A DNA stretch of 64,000 nt from the NCBI GenBank assembly GCA_019614645.1, contig JABWDB010000012.1, positions 2,976,001 to 3,040,000 of the forward strand, given 5' to 3'. Under the pieces are notes generated by a model. It worked only from the letters and a program-made list of their open reading frames with translations. It ran no database searches and was not told the DNA's origin. Each line of letters begins with the position of its first letter. Within the stretch, counting starts at the first letter, position 1. Shown one piece after another: positions 11,641-23,964 of the stretch. This DNA is from Stratiolaelaps scimitus (lineage: Eukaryota; Arthropoda; Arachnida; Mesostigmata; Laelapidae). The position numbers and the translations under genes are program-made.

Positions 11641-13022
11641 TATTCTTTTAAAAAAGGATCAGCTCTTTTCTTGCCAGCTGCCAACGCCCGAGATTTGCCC
11701 CTGCAATAGGCTATGCTGTTCACCCCAACGAGATGCGCATAGCCGTACAGGTCACGCCTCAACACGACGAAAAGAGACGTCACAACCCGCTCTCTAGGTT
11801 TCGAAATCCACCGCCGGATTTCGTTGTAATTTCCTTTAGCTGAATAGCTGGCAACCAGGTCGCTGTAGCTGTACTATTAACATAATCGCACTGAACTGCA
11901 CGTGGACAATTCCGTCAGGAGTCTGATCTAGCGGACGAACTATATTTGGACAGCCTCAACTCTACGGCACGTGCTTCACTCTTGTAAGGTATGCTTTTAT
12001 AGAAACAGCAAACTGGTATCTGTTCAATTCTAAGGTCATACTTATCGAAGATCGCAATCAGTGAAACTTTGAAACATATTCGTCCACTGTAGTACTTGAC
12101 GCATTGTACTGTCTTTGCTGGTTTTGCTGAGTTTTCACGTATGCTTTGTAAGGAAAAATCGGTAATCATCTAATTTTTGTGTGACGAATCCGCTAAGAGC
12201 TCCTGAAGCCCAAAACACGTTCGACCGATACCCCGTTTGCACATCTATCAATCAATAGAGAATTCATTATCGTAAGTGGAACTGAAGATTCGACAATTTT
12301 CGTTGAGTAACTCATTTTCATAACTAGTCTTTCGAAAAACACAATACGCAGACCTTTCGGGTAGGTTAGTTGAGGTGTTCCGCGTCCACTCGGCTCGATA
12401 TTGCTGTGACGAATCCGGCGTTGGGTTAGCTGGAAGCCCTGGTCGCCTCTCAGTTCAATACGTCGAGTTGAAGGGATTGGCATGGCCATCGACGACGATG
12501 TTCTCACGGGAGTCGTACATTATTGTCATCTGGCGGGCATGGAGGTCGAAGCGTTTGAATCGGCGAAGGCTGGTATGCCCCGACGCGGTGTCACGAATGG
12601 AGGCAGCGGTCATCCTCGACAGGTCTGGTTGTCGTTCAAAGTAACACCCGCATACATTCGCTCACCCTATGGCATGGGCATGACATGGTGCCGGGACGAA
12701 GCTGCGGATCGGAAAGGCTCCGAGCAGGGATCCGGTAAACTTGTACGTTTGCTCATTGCGTGTCGTTCACGTGTCCTTTGTTAGGTGCTTTCTTTCGTTG
12801 TGCTTTCACGTATCAAACATTACGAACGGCGTTCGTAGACCTTGATTTCGATATTGACCATAGGGTGCCAGGGTGGGCGATAAGCTCGCGGACTTTATTG
12901 TTGCCTTTTTTGGAAAGGGAGGGTAACTATATACACAAAGTCGAGTTTCCTCGAGGCGCGGTGGAAACTGCCCCAATTCAACTGTGGTATCGGCAAGTAG
13001 CTTTGTATTTGTGGTGTTGTAG
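11641..13022. other. No recognised gene
   Basis: The best frame, 12482-12784, starts with a favourable GGCATGG context and runs 100 codons, but it matches no family and is within chance length. The end of this stretch probably contains further unreadable LINE sequence, since the LINE tail begins at its right edge. Confidence 0.5.
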
Positions 13023-13421
13023 TGGCGCGTATGCTCTGACACTCTAGCACCTTCTTATGTCAACCACTGTGCAACCACCCCCGGTTACGCGGTAGCGCGT
13101 GCGGAGCGGGCCAAGCTAAGGAAGTACGCCGCACTCAAAGCAACCCACCTTTTTCCCCCCTTGCTTTTGAGACCTTGGGCGGGCACTTCCCTTTCACTGC
13201 GAACTTCCTCAAAGGGGTTTACCATAGGTTGATCCTCGCCACCGGGGACAAGCGCGCAGGTTCTCTCCTTCTGCAGCGCCTGTCCCTCGCTGTGCAGAGG
13301 GGCAATGCCATCACCTTCCTCGGGACATTGTCGACCTCACCCCCCCGCCCATACCCCCCATAATCCCTAGAAATAATTCCTAACTACTGTATGTTTGAAT
13401 AAAACAATGATATATATATAT
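13023..13421 (+). mobile_element. 3' end of a non-LTR retrotransposon (LINE): ORF2 C-terminus and 3' UTR
   Basis: The frame from 13023 reads DTLAPSYV, then RAERAKLRKYAALK. A one-base slip at the T5C6 run (about 13150-13161) then moves it to PLAFETLG. It continues with TGDKRAGSLLLQRLSLAVQRGNA and stops at 13361. This block order (DTLAPS, RKYAAL, PLAFETLG, TGD.RAG, QRLSLAVQRGN) is the familiar C-terminal tail of LINE reverse-transcriptase polyproteins. AATAAA lies at 13398-13403, followed by an (AT)n tail ending near 13421, as expected for the element's 3' end. Upstream ORF2 is lost or too decayed to follow. It is a 5'-truncated dead copy. Confidence 0.85.
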
Positions 13422-15047
13422 GATATTATAATAACTATCTCACTGCAAGCGGCAGAAGCAATGCTATAGTTATTATCCCTCTCCCTCCTCTACGTGTAAA
13501 GCAGGCACTTTTCATAGATACACGTCCATGTCCGGTCTTGGAGTTCTACACGTTCACTGCACTATGCTGTGCTGAGGTACACTACACTGACTGCGATAGT
13601 AGGTAAACATCTGCACTAGATACGCCGAATGAGGCGGGCCGGACTAACTGCTGTTAAGCACCCAGTCTTCCTACAATCTTCTCCTTATTCGTAATCAGCG
13701 TATATTATCACAACGATATAACACACGCAGCTGCCTGTCTTGCCTTCGTTTTCCATGATGTTCGCCTACTTTCACGTCACGGCGTCTTCCATTGGCCGCG
13801 TCCGGCCAGCTCCCTATCCCTGGTGAAGATTGGCCCACTCCCGTAGCTGCCGGCCCTCTGCCGCCTCCTCCTCGTTCTTCTCATCCTTGGCCAACTAAAC
13901 CCCGGAAGAGGCCGCTTTCGGCATCTGCGCTACGTGTCGCGTCGAGTAATCTCTTCAGTGGTATCCACTTCTCCCACAAATGCTTTTTCCGGTGTTATGA
14001 TGGCGTCGCTCCGTTCCGCTCCGATGCGACGGCTGGGACTGCTGCTTCTACAACGAGGACGAGGCTGGCTAAGCGAAGTGCGGGGTCGAGCGGGGATGAT
14101 GGGCGCTGAGTCGGACTCAGACGCTGGCGTTTTCCGTTACGATGGAGCCCAATGCGTCCCTTTCAGCAATCCCGTGTCCAGTCACGCTGGTTGCTACTGG
14201 TTCACCATCGTCCGCTTCTCCAACTATTTCTCAGGAAACTCTCCTCTTAGACGGTCGTCGCTTCCCGGCGGCAAAGAGTCACTTCCCCCTGAGGTATCGA
14301 GTCTGCCGGGCTTGTCCCCGGTAGTTTCGTGACACTACGGCTTCGCAACCTGCAATGCTTGCCTGAGTACCTACCAAGCAGCGCTTTTGGTCGTCATACG
14401 TGATACGTGGTACCAAGCCCTTCTTTACGCTTACGAGAGAGATCCGCTAAGCGAAAACTTCTTCGCTCCTATCTGAGTTTCTAGTGATAGAAACCAAAGG
14501 CGAGCGGATTCGATCCAAGCTCATGTGTCCTGTCCTCTTCAAACTGGTACGGTAGTAATCAGTAGGCTTGAGCTGACTGCTCAAACGGGCGTTTCTTCGT
14601 CCTAGGACAAGCCCTCACGCTTAATGCCCGTCCAAGTCTCCGAAAGCCTACCTAGGAAGCTGTGAGCGTCGCCTTGCACCATTGCCTACGGTGACCGTGG
14701 CCTAAAGCGACACCGTCCCACGAGTCTACATTAGTATTCGGGAATGTTTCGCACAGTTTACTGCTGTCTTCCAGCTAGCCCTGTTGTCGTTACTTGGCTA
14801 TAGACCACGTTCTTTATGTCGCTCAAAGGGACTAAATAGATACGTTCGAGAAAAGGTGAATCTCATCGCATGAATAGTCTCACCTTTGTTCTCTTAATTT
14901 TCCCGCAGAAATGCATCTTTCTTTCATGCGGGTGATATGATCATGCGCGCCCCGTGAAGCAGGCTCTGCCACTGCTGTTGATGAGAGATTACCGCTATTT
15001 CAAGGTGGCGTAGCGGCAAGTACAAGTTTGCTGGCATGGGCTCGAGC
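13422..15047. other. GC-rich stretch at 13.8-14.3 kb, otherwise nothing recognised
   Basis: Three overlapping plus-strand frames of 60-132 codons at 13792-14332 are rich in Ser, Pro and Arg. They could be decayed LINE ORF1 sequence or chance. An exact inverted repeat CTGAGTC-G-GACTCAG lies near 14106. The Tc1 relic begins at the right edge; its missing N-terminal half is not readable here. Confidence 0.5.
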
Positions 15048-15347
15048 TAGCCCGCACGCTCTCCAGACTTGAATATTATAGAAAAACTGTGGAGCATCTT
15101 ATCTAGAACTGTTGTTACAGGTGGCAAGCAAACACTACATGCTAAAAGAGCTTTGGTAGCCGAATGGCACGTTCTTGATCAAAACCTCATACAGAACTTT
15201 TATGAATCTACCCCCAGTCGATTAATATCCGTTCTGGAGAACGGCGACGGCCCGACAAAATACTACATTTGTAAAAAAAAAATTTGTAAGAGAACGATGT
15301 CAGAATTCAGTTGTGTTCAACACACACTAAGTGGGCTATCATTTTGA
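15048..15347 (+). pseudogene. Tc1-type transposase, C-terminal fragment
   Basis: Read from 15048 the frame is stop-PARSPDLNIIEKLWSIL, with EW...LIQNFYESTPSRLISV and GDGPTKY further on. In the Tc1 family this is the WPARSPDLNPIE..W block around the last catalytic acid and the usual GG(H/P)TKY ending. The expected Trp is a TAG (15048-15050), a one-base change from TGG. The N-terminal DNA-binding part and first catalytic Asp are not found upstream. The open frame runs past the natural end into the terminal repeat and stops at 15347. It is a dead relic. Confidence 0.88.
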
Positions 15348-15522
15348 CGCACCCTCAAAACGGCGATTTCCGATATCAAATGTCTACATCTGAGTGAGAT
15401 GACCAACTATTTGTGCAATGTTCTTGAAATGAGATATATTTGAATGACTGAAAGTAAAACTGCAGTGCTGCTTACGATTGAGAAAAAAAAATCAGAAACA
15501 TGGGGCTATCCTTTTGACGCGG
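15332..15522 (+). repeat. Right end of the Tc1-like element with two internal direct repeats
   Basis: GGGCTATCATTTTGACGC ends at 15350, and the near-identical GGGCTATCCTTTTGACGC ends at 15520, 170 bases later. Over 19 bases (15332-15350 and 15502-15520) 17 match. A pair of such direct repeats inside a long terminal inverted repeat is the IR/DR layout known in several Tc1-like elements. The outer copy is followed by GGTG and then TA (15525-15526), a plausible insertion boundary. No matching left end was found, so the element is truncated on that side. Confidence 0.65.
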
Positions 15523-17417
15523 TGTATACGTACTACAAGTCCCGTCGATAATCAAGAAAAACATGGAAACGTTCTAAAAATAAATACATACAGTGAATGC
15601 TGCAAATGTTCACAGACTACCGGATAAGACGACACCGTCCTAAGAGTAGTCTATGAAATTGATCGTTTTCCCTAGCTTGTCTGGGGTAAGTATCGGGCTT
15701 CACCGGATATTGCCACGACATCTCGCACTCTCTGTGAATATCGGCCCAACAATATTGCATTTAGGGAGATTAATAAAGGTACCTGATGCAGCTCACCTCG
15801 CTCACCCCGAGTTGAATGTCGAATTTGCGCCGAACTCAAAGCTAGAGATCATATTACCGACCTCGTGATTGCCAGGATATTCCATAGCAACGACATAACT
15901 ATTTCCCGACGATTTTTTCACTTCATAGTAAGCAGTTCGATACTCGTTTATATCCGATTGTTTATAGCTGATATACAACCAACGCTATCATTCCTTAGCT
16001 CTTACCTTGAATAAACGATCGTTTCCGGGAAGAACGTGCGTAAACCTGCATACCATAAACATAAACGTGAGATAAAATGTCACACGAAGATTAGCGTGCA
16101 GGGGTAATCCCATAACAGCCGATGCACAGTCGGAGGTTAATATATAGTAGACGAGAGATTTTACGGGTGCTCCCGGGCTTGTCGTTCACACCGTTTGGAT
16201 AAACGAAACAGATCCGACGAAGCCGCCGTAGTATTTGACTTAATTCACTAATGAACAAACAAAACAGTGAATGAATATAGAGAACTTAACTAATGACAGT
16301 GGTAATCGTAGCCCTGGCAGAACAGCAATGAGCTAATTGTTCTTCACGCGTTATTTCGTGCACGTTGATTTTTTTGGGAACTTTTTGATCGACGTTTTAG
16401 AAACGTTTTATTAAACGATTATATCTTAAAACGCAGATAGCAAGAGATGTTCATGAGTGGATTTGCTATATTTACCGGAAGACTGAGCGCAAAGATGAAG
16501 CCTGCAATGGCAGAGTAACATAAACTAAACGATGCCAAAGGTGGATCTCTGCTCAGATGTTTAGACATAACAGGCTTGCCGCTAGTGTGCATAGTTACTA
16601 GCGAAAGTATCGTTTCGAAAGACGATCACGCTATATATTCCCGACGAAATATTGATCACGTTATGAATATGGAAGGTATAATATTCTATACAGATTCCCT
16701 AGACGTGTCTAGAGGCAAGAAGATGCGTCTTGATTTTATTTGCCTTGAACGTGCACATTTCGCTATTATTCTACTTGCCGCATTCATTTATAAGTAGAAT
16801 AGAATTGAATAGGGCGTTCAAACAACAAATACTAAATATTTCACTGAGTCTCACGTTCCCTCTCTGCCTTCCCTCCTCTCTCTTCCGTTATTTAGGAATT
16901 CGGTCATCATTTTACTTGCGTACTCTGAATGTGATATACCTGACACACGCTCCTACGTCGAAATTCGACGCGAGTCGTCAACGTATCGATAGTATATATA
17001 CACACACGTGTGTGACAGGAAAAAGTATGAACTGTCATTGATCACAAACGCGGTCGTCCACTTGGCGTTGCAGTGTTAAGCTTCGAGAACGTGAACGACC
17101 GACATGAGACAATGTCGAACTGCGTTCTTCGAGTGATTAAATGGTAAATGGCGAATTAAACAGAAAAGTTTTCATGAAGATTAAGAAGAAGTCGACGTAC
17201 GGCAGACGGCACACATACAGAGCTCTCGTGCATCGTATAAATGATGAATGCAAATTCGAATTTCGCGCGCTTCGATGCGTTGTTACTTCTGTTGGAAAAT
17301 GTTCGTTGCCACTTCTCAAAGTTCACGGAGCTGCCGTCCTGCGAAACGAATGAGCAATCTGCGCACGATCCAGCGTTCAGCTGAGCCCGGTGGAAGCGGA
17401 ATGACTGCGAGCGCTTA

Positions 17418-17560
17418 CCTCGATGCATAAAAACGGTCCAAAAACGATAAACAGTTTTCAGACAAACACACTTTGGAAGAGTGGCAGGTATCGCAGGCAT
17501 TTTCATTGCGCTTCGAACGAGCTGGTAACTGCCATTCTTCCAAACAGAAAGATGAGGCAT
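17418..17560 (-). other. Candidate exon ending in a consensus donor (minus strand)
   Basis: The minus strand from 17560 reads MPHLSVWKNGSYQLVRS, then AMKMPAIPATLPKCVC and LKTVYRFWTVFMHR. It then reaches ATCGAG|GTAAGCGCT, a strong 5' splice site with its GT complementary to 17416-17417. If used, the exon would be about 140 bases. The frame happens to stay open past the donor. I recognise no domain, and no partner exon was found, so this is tentative. Confidence 0.2.
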
Positions 17561-19265
17561 AGAATTTGGAGAGATTGTAAGTTCATGCCGTTGTATCTAT
17601 AACATTGTAACGAGGCCAGTAATAATCAATGCTCACTGTACCCGTGCCAAAGTACAATTTAATTGCAATTTGCCGACAGGAGTTTGTGGCCGCTTATATG
17701 GCTGGGGTATCAGCTGGAGTGGGCAAATCTCTACCGGCATGTGACACTGTGATTGGTCGTAATGCTGCTACCACCGGCCCGGCTGCCGACACCGTCGCCA
17801 TACTACCGGCGTATTGGTGCAACGTATTGGACAACCACTCGGACGAATTGTTGAAATTTCCGAGGGGTACTGTTCATAGTTAGTAAAATGTGGTCCAGCA
17901 GTTGCACTGAGGCGTCGGGGAATTAATAGGCGATATTTGACCAATAGTGATACCGAAATGAAATTACTGCTGTGAATACTGTAGAGACTACTCATGCAAA
18001 CTTAGTAACAAATAACAGTTTCATGCTGATGATAATGATGATGGGAGTAGCTGCCGGCTGCTGGCGTTGAAGGCGTAATGTGTGATTGGCCAGCGGAATT
18101 ACGGACATCACATCGCCGTGTGATTGATCGATGTAGTTAGAGGGCGACAAGCGCCCGTTTCGGCCAATGCCAAACAAATAAAAGCCACCGCACGGGGCAG
18201 GCCATAGTGATTTTGAGCCACCCTCCCGCTCACCGTGTCCTCCCTGCAGGCAACCGTAGAATAGAGTCACTGTGGGGCGTGCAGGCATAGGAGAGCGGTC
18301 GCTGATGAGTGGACGAACCATAGTCGGCGTCCAAAACCTTTAAGCACCCTATAGGTTACCGCGTAACCGGGCTTCTGACGAGTGAACTGACCAAAGCCAC
18401 GCTAGTACACCTATCGCCTACGCCCCCGGTTACAATATTTGTTTTTATGTGTGACACTGGCGGAATTTTCAAATTACGCTGGTGCCGTATAATCAAATGA
18501 CGACGCACAGGTAATTAGACTGATACGATTGGCTTACCACTTTAGACTCGCAAAGTAGTTAGCAGCAGAGGATTTTAGTTGTGTCTCCGTATGTTGCTCC
18601 GAGTGTCGAAAAATATATGATATCTATCGAATTTCCGAATGCTATGGATTGTACCTCATAAGTGTCTCCTCCTCCGGAACTCAGGCCGCAGCTTTCAAGC
18701 AGCGACTCATTGACGGGCAGCCTAATGGACGTAGCAACGTGCACATGCGAATCAATGCACCAATTAATAGTGGATTTCAACTAAAGGCTTTGCCTTACGT
18801 GAAGTCTGCACCAGCTTTCTCTAGGTAGGTTTCACCACCGCTACTTCGAATCACGACCATACGACCCTGTTTCATGCCCGCCTGAAGTTAAACGTTGTGT
18901 GCCCACCATCAAGCTCCTCTCTCGCTGCTCGAATTCTACTAGCTGGGTGAGTACAGTGTTGGACAGTATGCACCGTGTGAGTTTTCGCACTCGGATCGGC
19001 GAGCAGTTGAAACACAACGGAAGCAAATCCACTTACTCCTGTTGTTCGCCCGAGATCTTGCCGGAAATTTTCTACTGTTATCAGCACATGTCGGAATTTT
19101 CCATTTTGCTGTTTCCCATACGATGATTCTCATTTCACTCCTCTGTGCACTCGCGAGCATTGCCGACACGCACCATTTGAATGAATCTAACGCGGCTTAC
19201 CAGCGGGGCTGGTACGATAGACGTCTGGTACATGTGCTCATTAATGTGGGACTAACCTCGCATCG

Positions 19266-19312
19266 ACCAGAAACAGCAACAACAACAACAGCAGCAGCAG
19301 CAACAACAACAG

Positions 19313-19343
<31 letters not shown>

Positions 19344-19676
19344 GACATTTACACAACAACGACCATCGTCCATGTATGTGGAGTATGCTTGCAGTGTGCA
19401 AAGGGTGTTGACGCGCTATAGTCCCCGGGGCCGCCGAGCGAAAAGTGCCTCGAAGGAAGGATCATCGCGAGTTTCGCTCGAGCAGATTTCTCTGCCTCGC
19501 GCGTGCTGGGGTCGTCGCCCAGGACTGCGAACGCAATGCGAGCGGCGACAAAACTCGCTAACGACCATATGCAACAGCGGCGTCGCTATATGAAGCAACA
19601 AGTTCTAGAACAGGAAAAGAGCGAAGTATTATTACGGCAGCGATTGCGGTTGTACAACGAAAATGTACGCCTCTTA
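19266..19676 (+). other. CAA/CAG repeat and adjoining coding-like stretch
   Basis: A 21-base higher-order repeat, (CAA)3(CAG)4, spans about 19273-19345. In one frame it reads as roughly 24 glutamines, but that frame stops before the tract (TAA) and soon after it. A second frame, open from 19422 to the TGA at 19674-19676, encodes a basic, helix-prone end including LANDHMQQRRRYMKQQ, VLEQEKSEVLLRQRLRLY and NENVRLL. This charged, coiled-coil-like text is unlike most chance frames here. Glutamine-rich regulators often combine such features, but the frames do not join, so this is either an exon of unknown structure or chance. Confidence 0.22.
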
Positions 19677-22427
19677 TGAGCGATGAACTCTCACAGGATT
19701 CTACAACGACGAATTAGATATGCGGCGGCGTATTTGTCCGAGTCGGCGTTGGGAAGCCTGAATTGGTCGACTGCTGAAGTCCGCAACGCGGGCTCCCTGG
19801 TCTTCAGCAAACTTTGATCACCCTCGGTGCAGTGTTTCGACAGACCTCGACAGGCTGTCCGCGCTGTATAATGTTAGGCAAAAGCATATATAGTCAATGA
19901 TAGACAGATAGATGAAGTTAGACTGCGAAAGTCTGGCAGTCTTGCGAAATGCGAAGTCGTCCTCGATAAGGTTGGGTCTGAGTGTTACGTAAATATGAAG
20001 CAATGTCGGCTTTATAGCTTCATTTCTGATTGCCTTATTGCGTTTACGACTTTTGTCATTTGCACGAATTCGCGTAATTTCTGTTGATGTAAGCACCTAC
20101 ATATTATTGATTGAGGTATGGCTTAGACATAACAATACTGTAATTACATATAGATTTATAAAACGTTCGTTATTATTTGCTTAGAATACATAGAATAAAC
20201 AATGTCACATTTTGCAAAGAAACAGATGAGATGTATAACAATGACTGAGATAGGCAAGAGGAAATCATTTAATGTGTTCAAACAAAGGAGTAATATTAAC
20301 AAGAGTTACAAATCATCTTCCAAATCTGATGCATTTAACAAAGCATGATCTGAATGGGCTTTTTCGAACAGCAAAGCATTTCTGTAGTCAGCAATATGAA
20401 GTTGGTCTACTTTCAGCCCCATTGACAGAAGAGTGATGTGCACTGCACGCGAACTCGTTGTGACAGGCAGGCCTCAACGATGACCACCCACACCAGGGCA
20501 GGCAACGTTGGAGTCCTTTAAATATGAGGGCTCCATTGTCAAGAACGGACCTAAAATCTTTCGATTCTGTTGATCTCAAGGCTGAATCCGAAGGACATGG
20601 CACGATCGATCTGGCAGAGGATATGCCTTTGGTAGAACAGGCGAGAATTTGGATCGGCATTTCATCATATATTGTCCCGCTCATATATTAGCAGGCAGGA
20701 ACAACCATTCCATTGCTGAAAATGCTCGGCCTTCCGGGCCCTGCTCCTAAAAATATGTGACGGTGCCGTGACACTTGAACAACGAGAAGTCGACGATCAC
20801 CTAAAAACGAGTGTTTTCTGCAAAAATGCTCTCAATCGACTGTGTGAATTGAAGTTTTACAAGAGAGGGCAAGCACACCAGGCCCTGTCGCTTCGAAATG
20901 TTAGGCACCCAATCCAGTGACAGTGGGGCTATAGAGAGGCATTAGAGTCTGCTCGGTGAGCAGCCCGCGAAAAAAAAAGCGCTACCGTTTAAAACCACCA
21001 CTGGTCCTACTACGACGACAACGACCACTACCCATAGGAAGAGTGACTAGAGTAGAATAAATGACCCATCATTAATATGTTTCGGCCCAGCTGCTACTGT
21101 AATGATTTACAGCGGGGTGAGAAGCAGTTGTCATCACGGGTAATGATTACTCTTTTTTTTTATTTCTATTGGAGCGGGCCAAGTGTCTTACAAGCGCACC
21201 TATGGAGATTTAGAATATCGGTTCATCCTACGATATGTTAGGAAGTGGTGTCATGCCGGCGAAGCTTCTGTTATTTTTCCTTTTGGACCACCCTTATAAT
21301 ATTTACGTTTCGTTCGCTTCGACAAACACCATGCTATGATATATATATATATATGCATAACGAAGGAATCACCATTTTGATGCCACACGAGGTAGCTGCG
21401 TATACACGATCTTGCAGTTGCATTTACTTGCAATAGCATTCGTATTTTGCGGTGGTTTCGTGGGTTAGCGGGATGGCGCTTTTTCTTCACGTTTGGCAAA
21501 AGTTCACTTCGCCGTCCTCAGACAGAATCGGCATTGATCTCTATACTACATGTGTTATTATGGGACGGGTCACCTTGGAAAGAACATCAGGCAGCCGTGT
21601 GGTAGGCAGCGGCAGCCTAGTAATGCTGTTTCTTCAAAATTTTAAAGAAGAAGTCGATCTGGTACGGCTAGGATTAAACAGGCTTTCTTCTAGGGTGAAC
21701 CGAGGCACCGCTGAAAAGCCGCTTTAAGCGGCCTTAATCATAGCTGGGCTTAGACTCCCAGAATCCTAAAAAGGCACATCGTGTGCAGCTAACTGATTTC
21801 ATGCTGGCAGCCTAGCCATCCAGAGACACCAGTACAGCAATAATTAACCTGTAATTATTTTCTTGTTTTAGATCCAAACTCGGCGCGATCGATTAAGACT
21901 AAAGTGAACAAGTTGAAGTATTAAGCATAAATTAAGAGCACAATACGTTGATTGTCGAATGTACAAGACATTGAAAAAAGCGAATTTACATTTTTGCGAT
22001 GGAACTTACTTTAAATATGAAGGGCTATAGATAAAGGTTTTATCGGTATATTAAAGTATCTGCAGTTTTACAAAAACATTGTAAACATTGTAAGTTCTCT
22101 TATATGTTACCCGCGAGACTCGAGCGTGCTTGCTGTGAATTTGAGTGGCTGGTATGCGGCCACCTGCGTTCCGAAATCCTAGCTCCGTGTTACGCGCGCA
22201 ATCAGAGCTTAATCGACTGCCGATCTTGGACGTCATCCCCGTCAGGTACGATACACACAGATGCACAGAAATTTACTTTTAGAGACCCGTCTAGCGTGTG
22301 TGTATAGAAATATGGAGAGGTATATATTTTATTACTTAACAACTTTACCAAATTTGAGTGAATTAGGCCAAGGCTGATTGTGGTCTCGCAGAACGCCGAT
22401 TTTGATGAAACACCGTTGTGTATAGTA

Positions 22428-22537
22428 CAGTGGTGTGCATAAACTCAAGACGCCCCCATATTTCAACAAATCGTTACAAAGAATACACATTTGAGGCATT
22501 TATTCTGTATCAAATTAATGTACGTGTAAAATAACAT
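22428..22537 (+). repeat. Left terminal inverted repeat of the MITE
   Basis: This 110-base arm starts CAGTGG directly after the TA at 22426-22427 and pairs with 22863-22972. The mismatches are mostly transitions. Confidence 0.92.
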
Positions 22538-22862
22538 GCTGTAGTAGTAGTCAGAGTATATGCTCCGAATCAGCAGCATACATTTGTCTAAGCCTGGAAA
22601 GGGGGCGTTGTGGAAGGCCTGGGAAAGGGTCAACACCCAAATGCCTGCCAAATATCCTTGATTGTATGTCAAACCGAATCTTTAACATTATAATTACGTA
22701 GGGCGTGCCACACGGTACTAATTAGCGTAAGGAAGCGACAATCAGCCCAGCGAAAACACTCTGTAACTCAGGGTGACTTATCATTTTCCACAACCGAAAA
22801 ATGACACATTTCATTGTAGCAGGCTGTTTGCGCCGTCATATGCGCTGTTCTTCGCGGTATTT

Positions 22863-22972
22863 ATGTTATTTGATACGCTCATTAATCTGATACAGAATAA
22901 GTGCCTCAAATGTGTAATCTCTGTAACGATTTGTTGAAATATAGGGGTGTCTTAAGTTTATGCACACCACTG
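22863..22972 (-). repeat. Right terminal inverted repeat of the MITE
   Basis: This arm is the inverse copy of 22428-22537. It ends CCACTG and is followed by TA at 22973-22974. Confidence 0.92.
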
Positions 22973-23947
22973 TATAATCTCAATATTTTGACGAATATCT
23001 TGGTTTTGTAAAATATTTCTCTCAAATATTGTTATTGTAAATGTATGCTCTTTGACTCGATAGAAGTGACTTGAATTATGTTAAGCATCAAGATTGGTTT
23101 AAGACTCCGCGCATCTTTGATGATTCAAACATACATTTTCGATCCAGCATAACGTGCGACAATTTTGAAAAAGCACAAGTGGCCCCATGTTCTCGGAAAA
23201 CGGCGCATGCCTCGAATACACTTATTCATTAAACCAAACGTATCCTTTTTATTGAAGTGCAAATATGTGCTGTTCCTCTGTGCCAATATTGAGTCCACAT
23301 ATATGATGACAGCGTGCAGCTTGCAGCAATCGGAATCAAACCACTCCACAGGAACTATTGAGGCTGCGGTCGAAGGGTTCGTCGGACCACTTCAAACACC
23401 GGCCCAGTTTATACACGGGTTTCTATGCTTCGATGCCGGACACCTATGGGCATTTGATGCTCTAATTGTGCCAACGGACCATAGCAAGAAGGATCATGGA
23501 ACGTGAGGCTTATAACTGTGTTTTTCCCTTCGCGAGAATTGGGCCAGCGATCCCTGTGAAGTGTCGGGAAGCTGCGAAAAATCTGGCTTGACAAGAGGAG
23601 TTTCCCTCGCGTGCTACACAGGGGGATGGAATAACTCGGGAGGTTTTCCAGGGTGTGGAGATTGCAGTCGGTAAAGGATAAGGGCGCACCATATGCGTTT
23701 ATCGCTACCCACACAGCTAGGCTGGCTTGATCTAAGAGCCACAATGAACCGGCGATTGATTGTACCAGAAGGGCAAAGAGAGGAAGCCAGCAAGCTAGCG
23801 CCGGAGCTCGCGCCCAGCCCGATGACGTTTTGGATGATAGCAACAAGCGGACACTGGTGGCAAGTGAAGGGCCTTCACGAGAACGTGAGTGGTGTACGAC
23901 AACCAAGAGAACACTGGACCAACGCTGGGGAGGTGTTTGTGGTGGAC

Positions 23948-23964
23948 GTGTGTGTGTGTGTGTG
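23948..23964. repeat. (GT)n microsatellite
   Basis: A short GT run. Others are at 31549-31573 and, interrupted, at 49019-49043. Confidence 0.9.

Larger units (their letters stand above)
15523..22427. other. No recognised complete gene
   Basis: This contains the minus-strand exon candidate at 17418-17560 and the CAA/CAG stretch at 19.3-19.7 kb. Around 20390-20700 the plus strand has short peptide matches that vaguely recall LINE text (FKYEGSIV), too little to call. A strong minus-strand donor, TTCAAG|GTAAGAG, is complementary to about 16005-16010 but has no recognised exon. Confidence 0.5.
22428..22972. mobile_element. 545-bp Tc1-like MITE with 110-bp terminal inverted repeats
   Basis: The element begins CAGTGGTGTGCATAAACT and ends with the inverse, AGTTTATGCACACCACTG allowing one mismatch. 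Aligned without gaps, bases 22428-22537 and the reverse complement of 22863-22972 match at about nine positions in ten. It is flanked on both sides by TA (22426-22427 and 22973-22974), the target duplication of Tc1/mariner transposition. The interior has no usable transposase frame, so it would depend on a transposase made elsewhere. The divergence between the arms suggests an old insertion. Confidence 0.92.

Noticed and set aside
20390..20960. Possible LINE thumb text (FKYEGSIV, later GTIDLAEDMPLVEQARIWI)
   Set aside because: Only short, frame-switching similarity. Not enough to call without an alignment.
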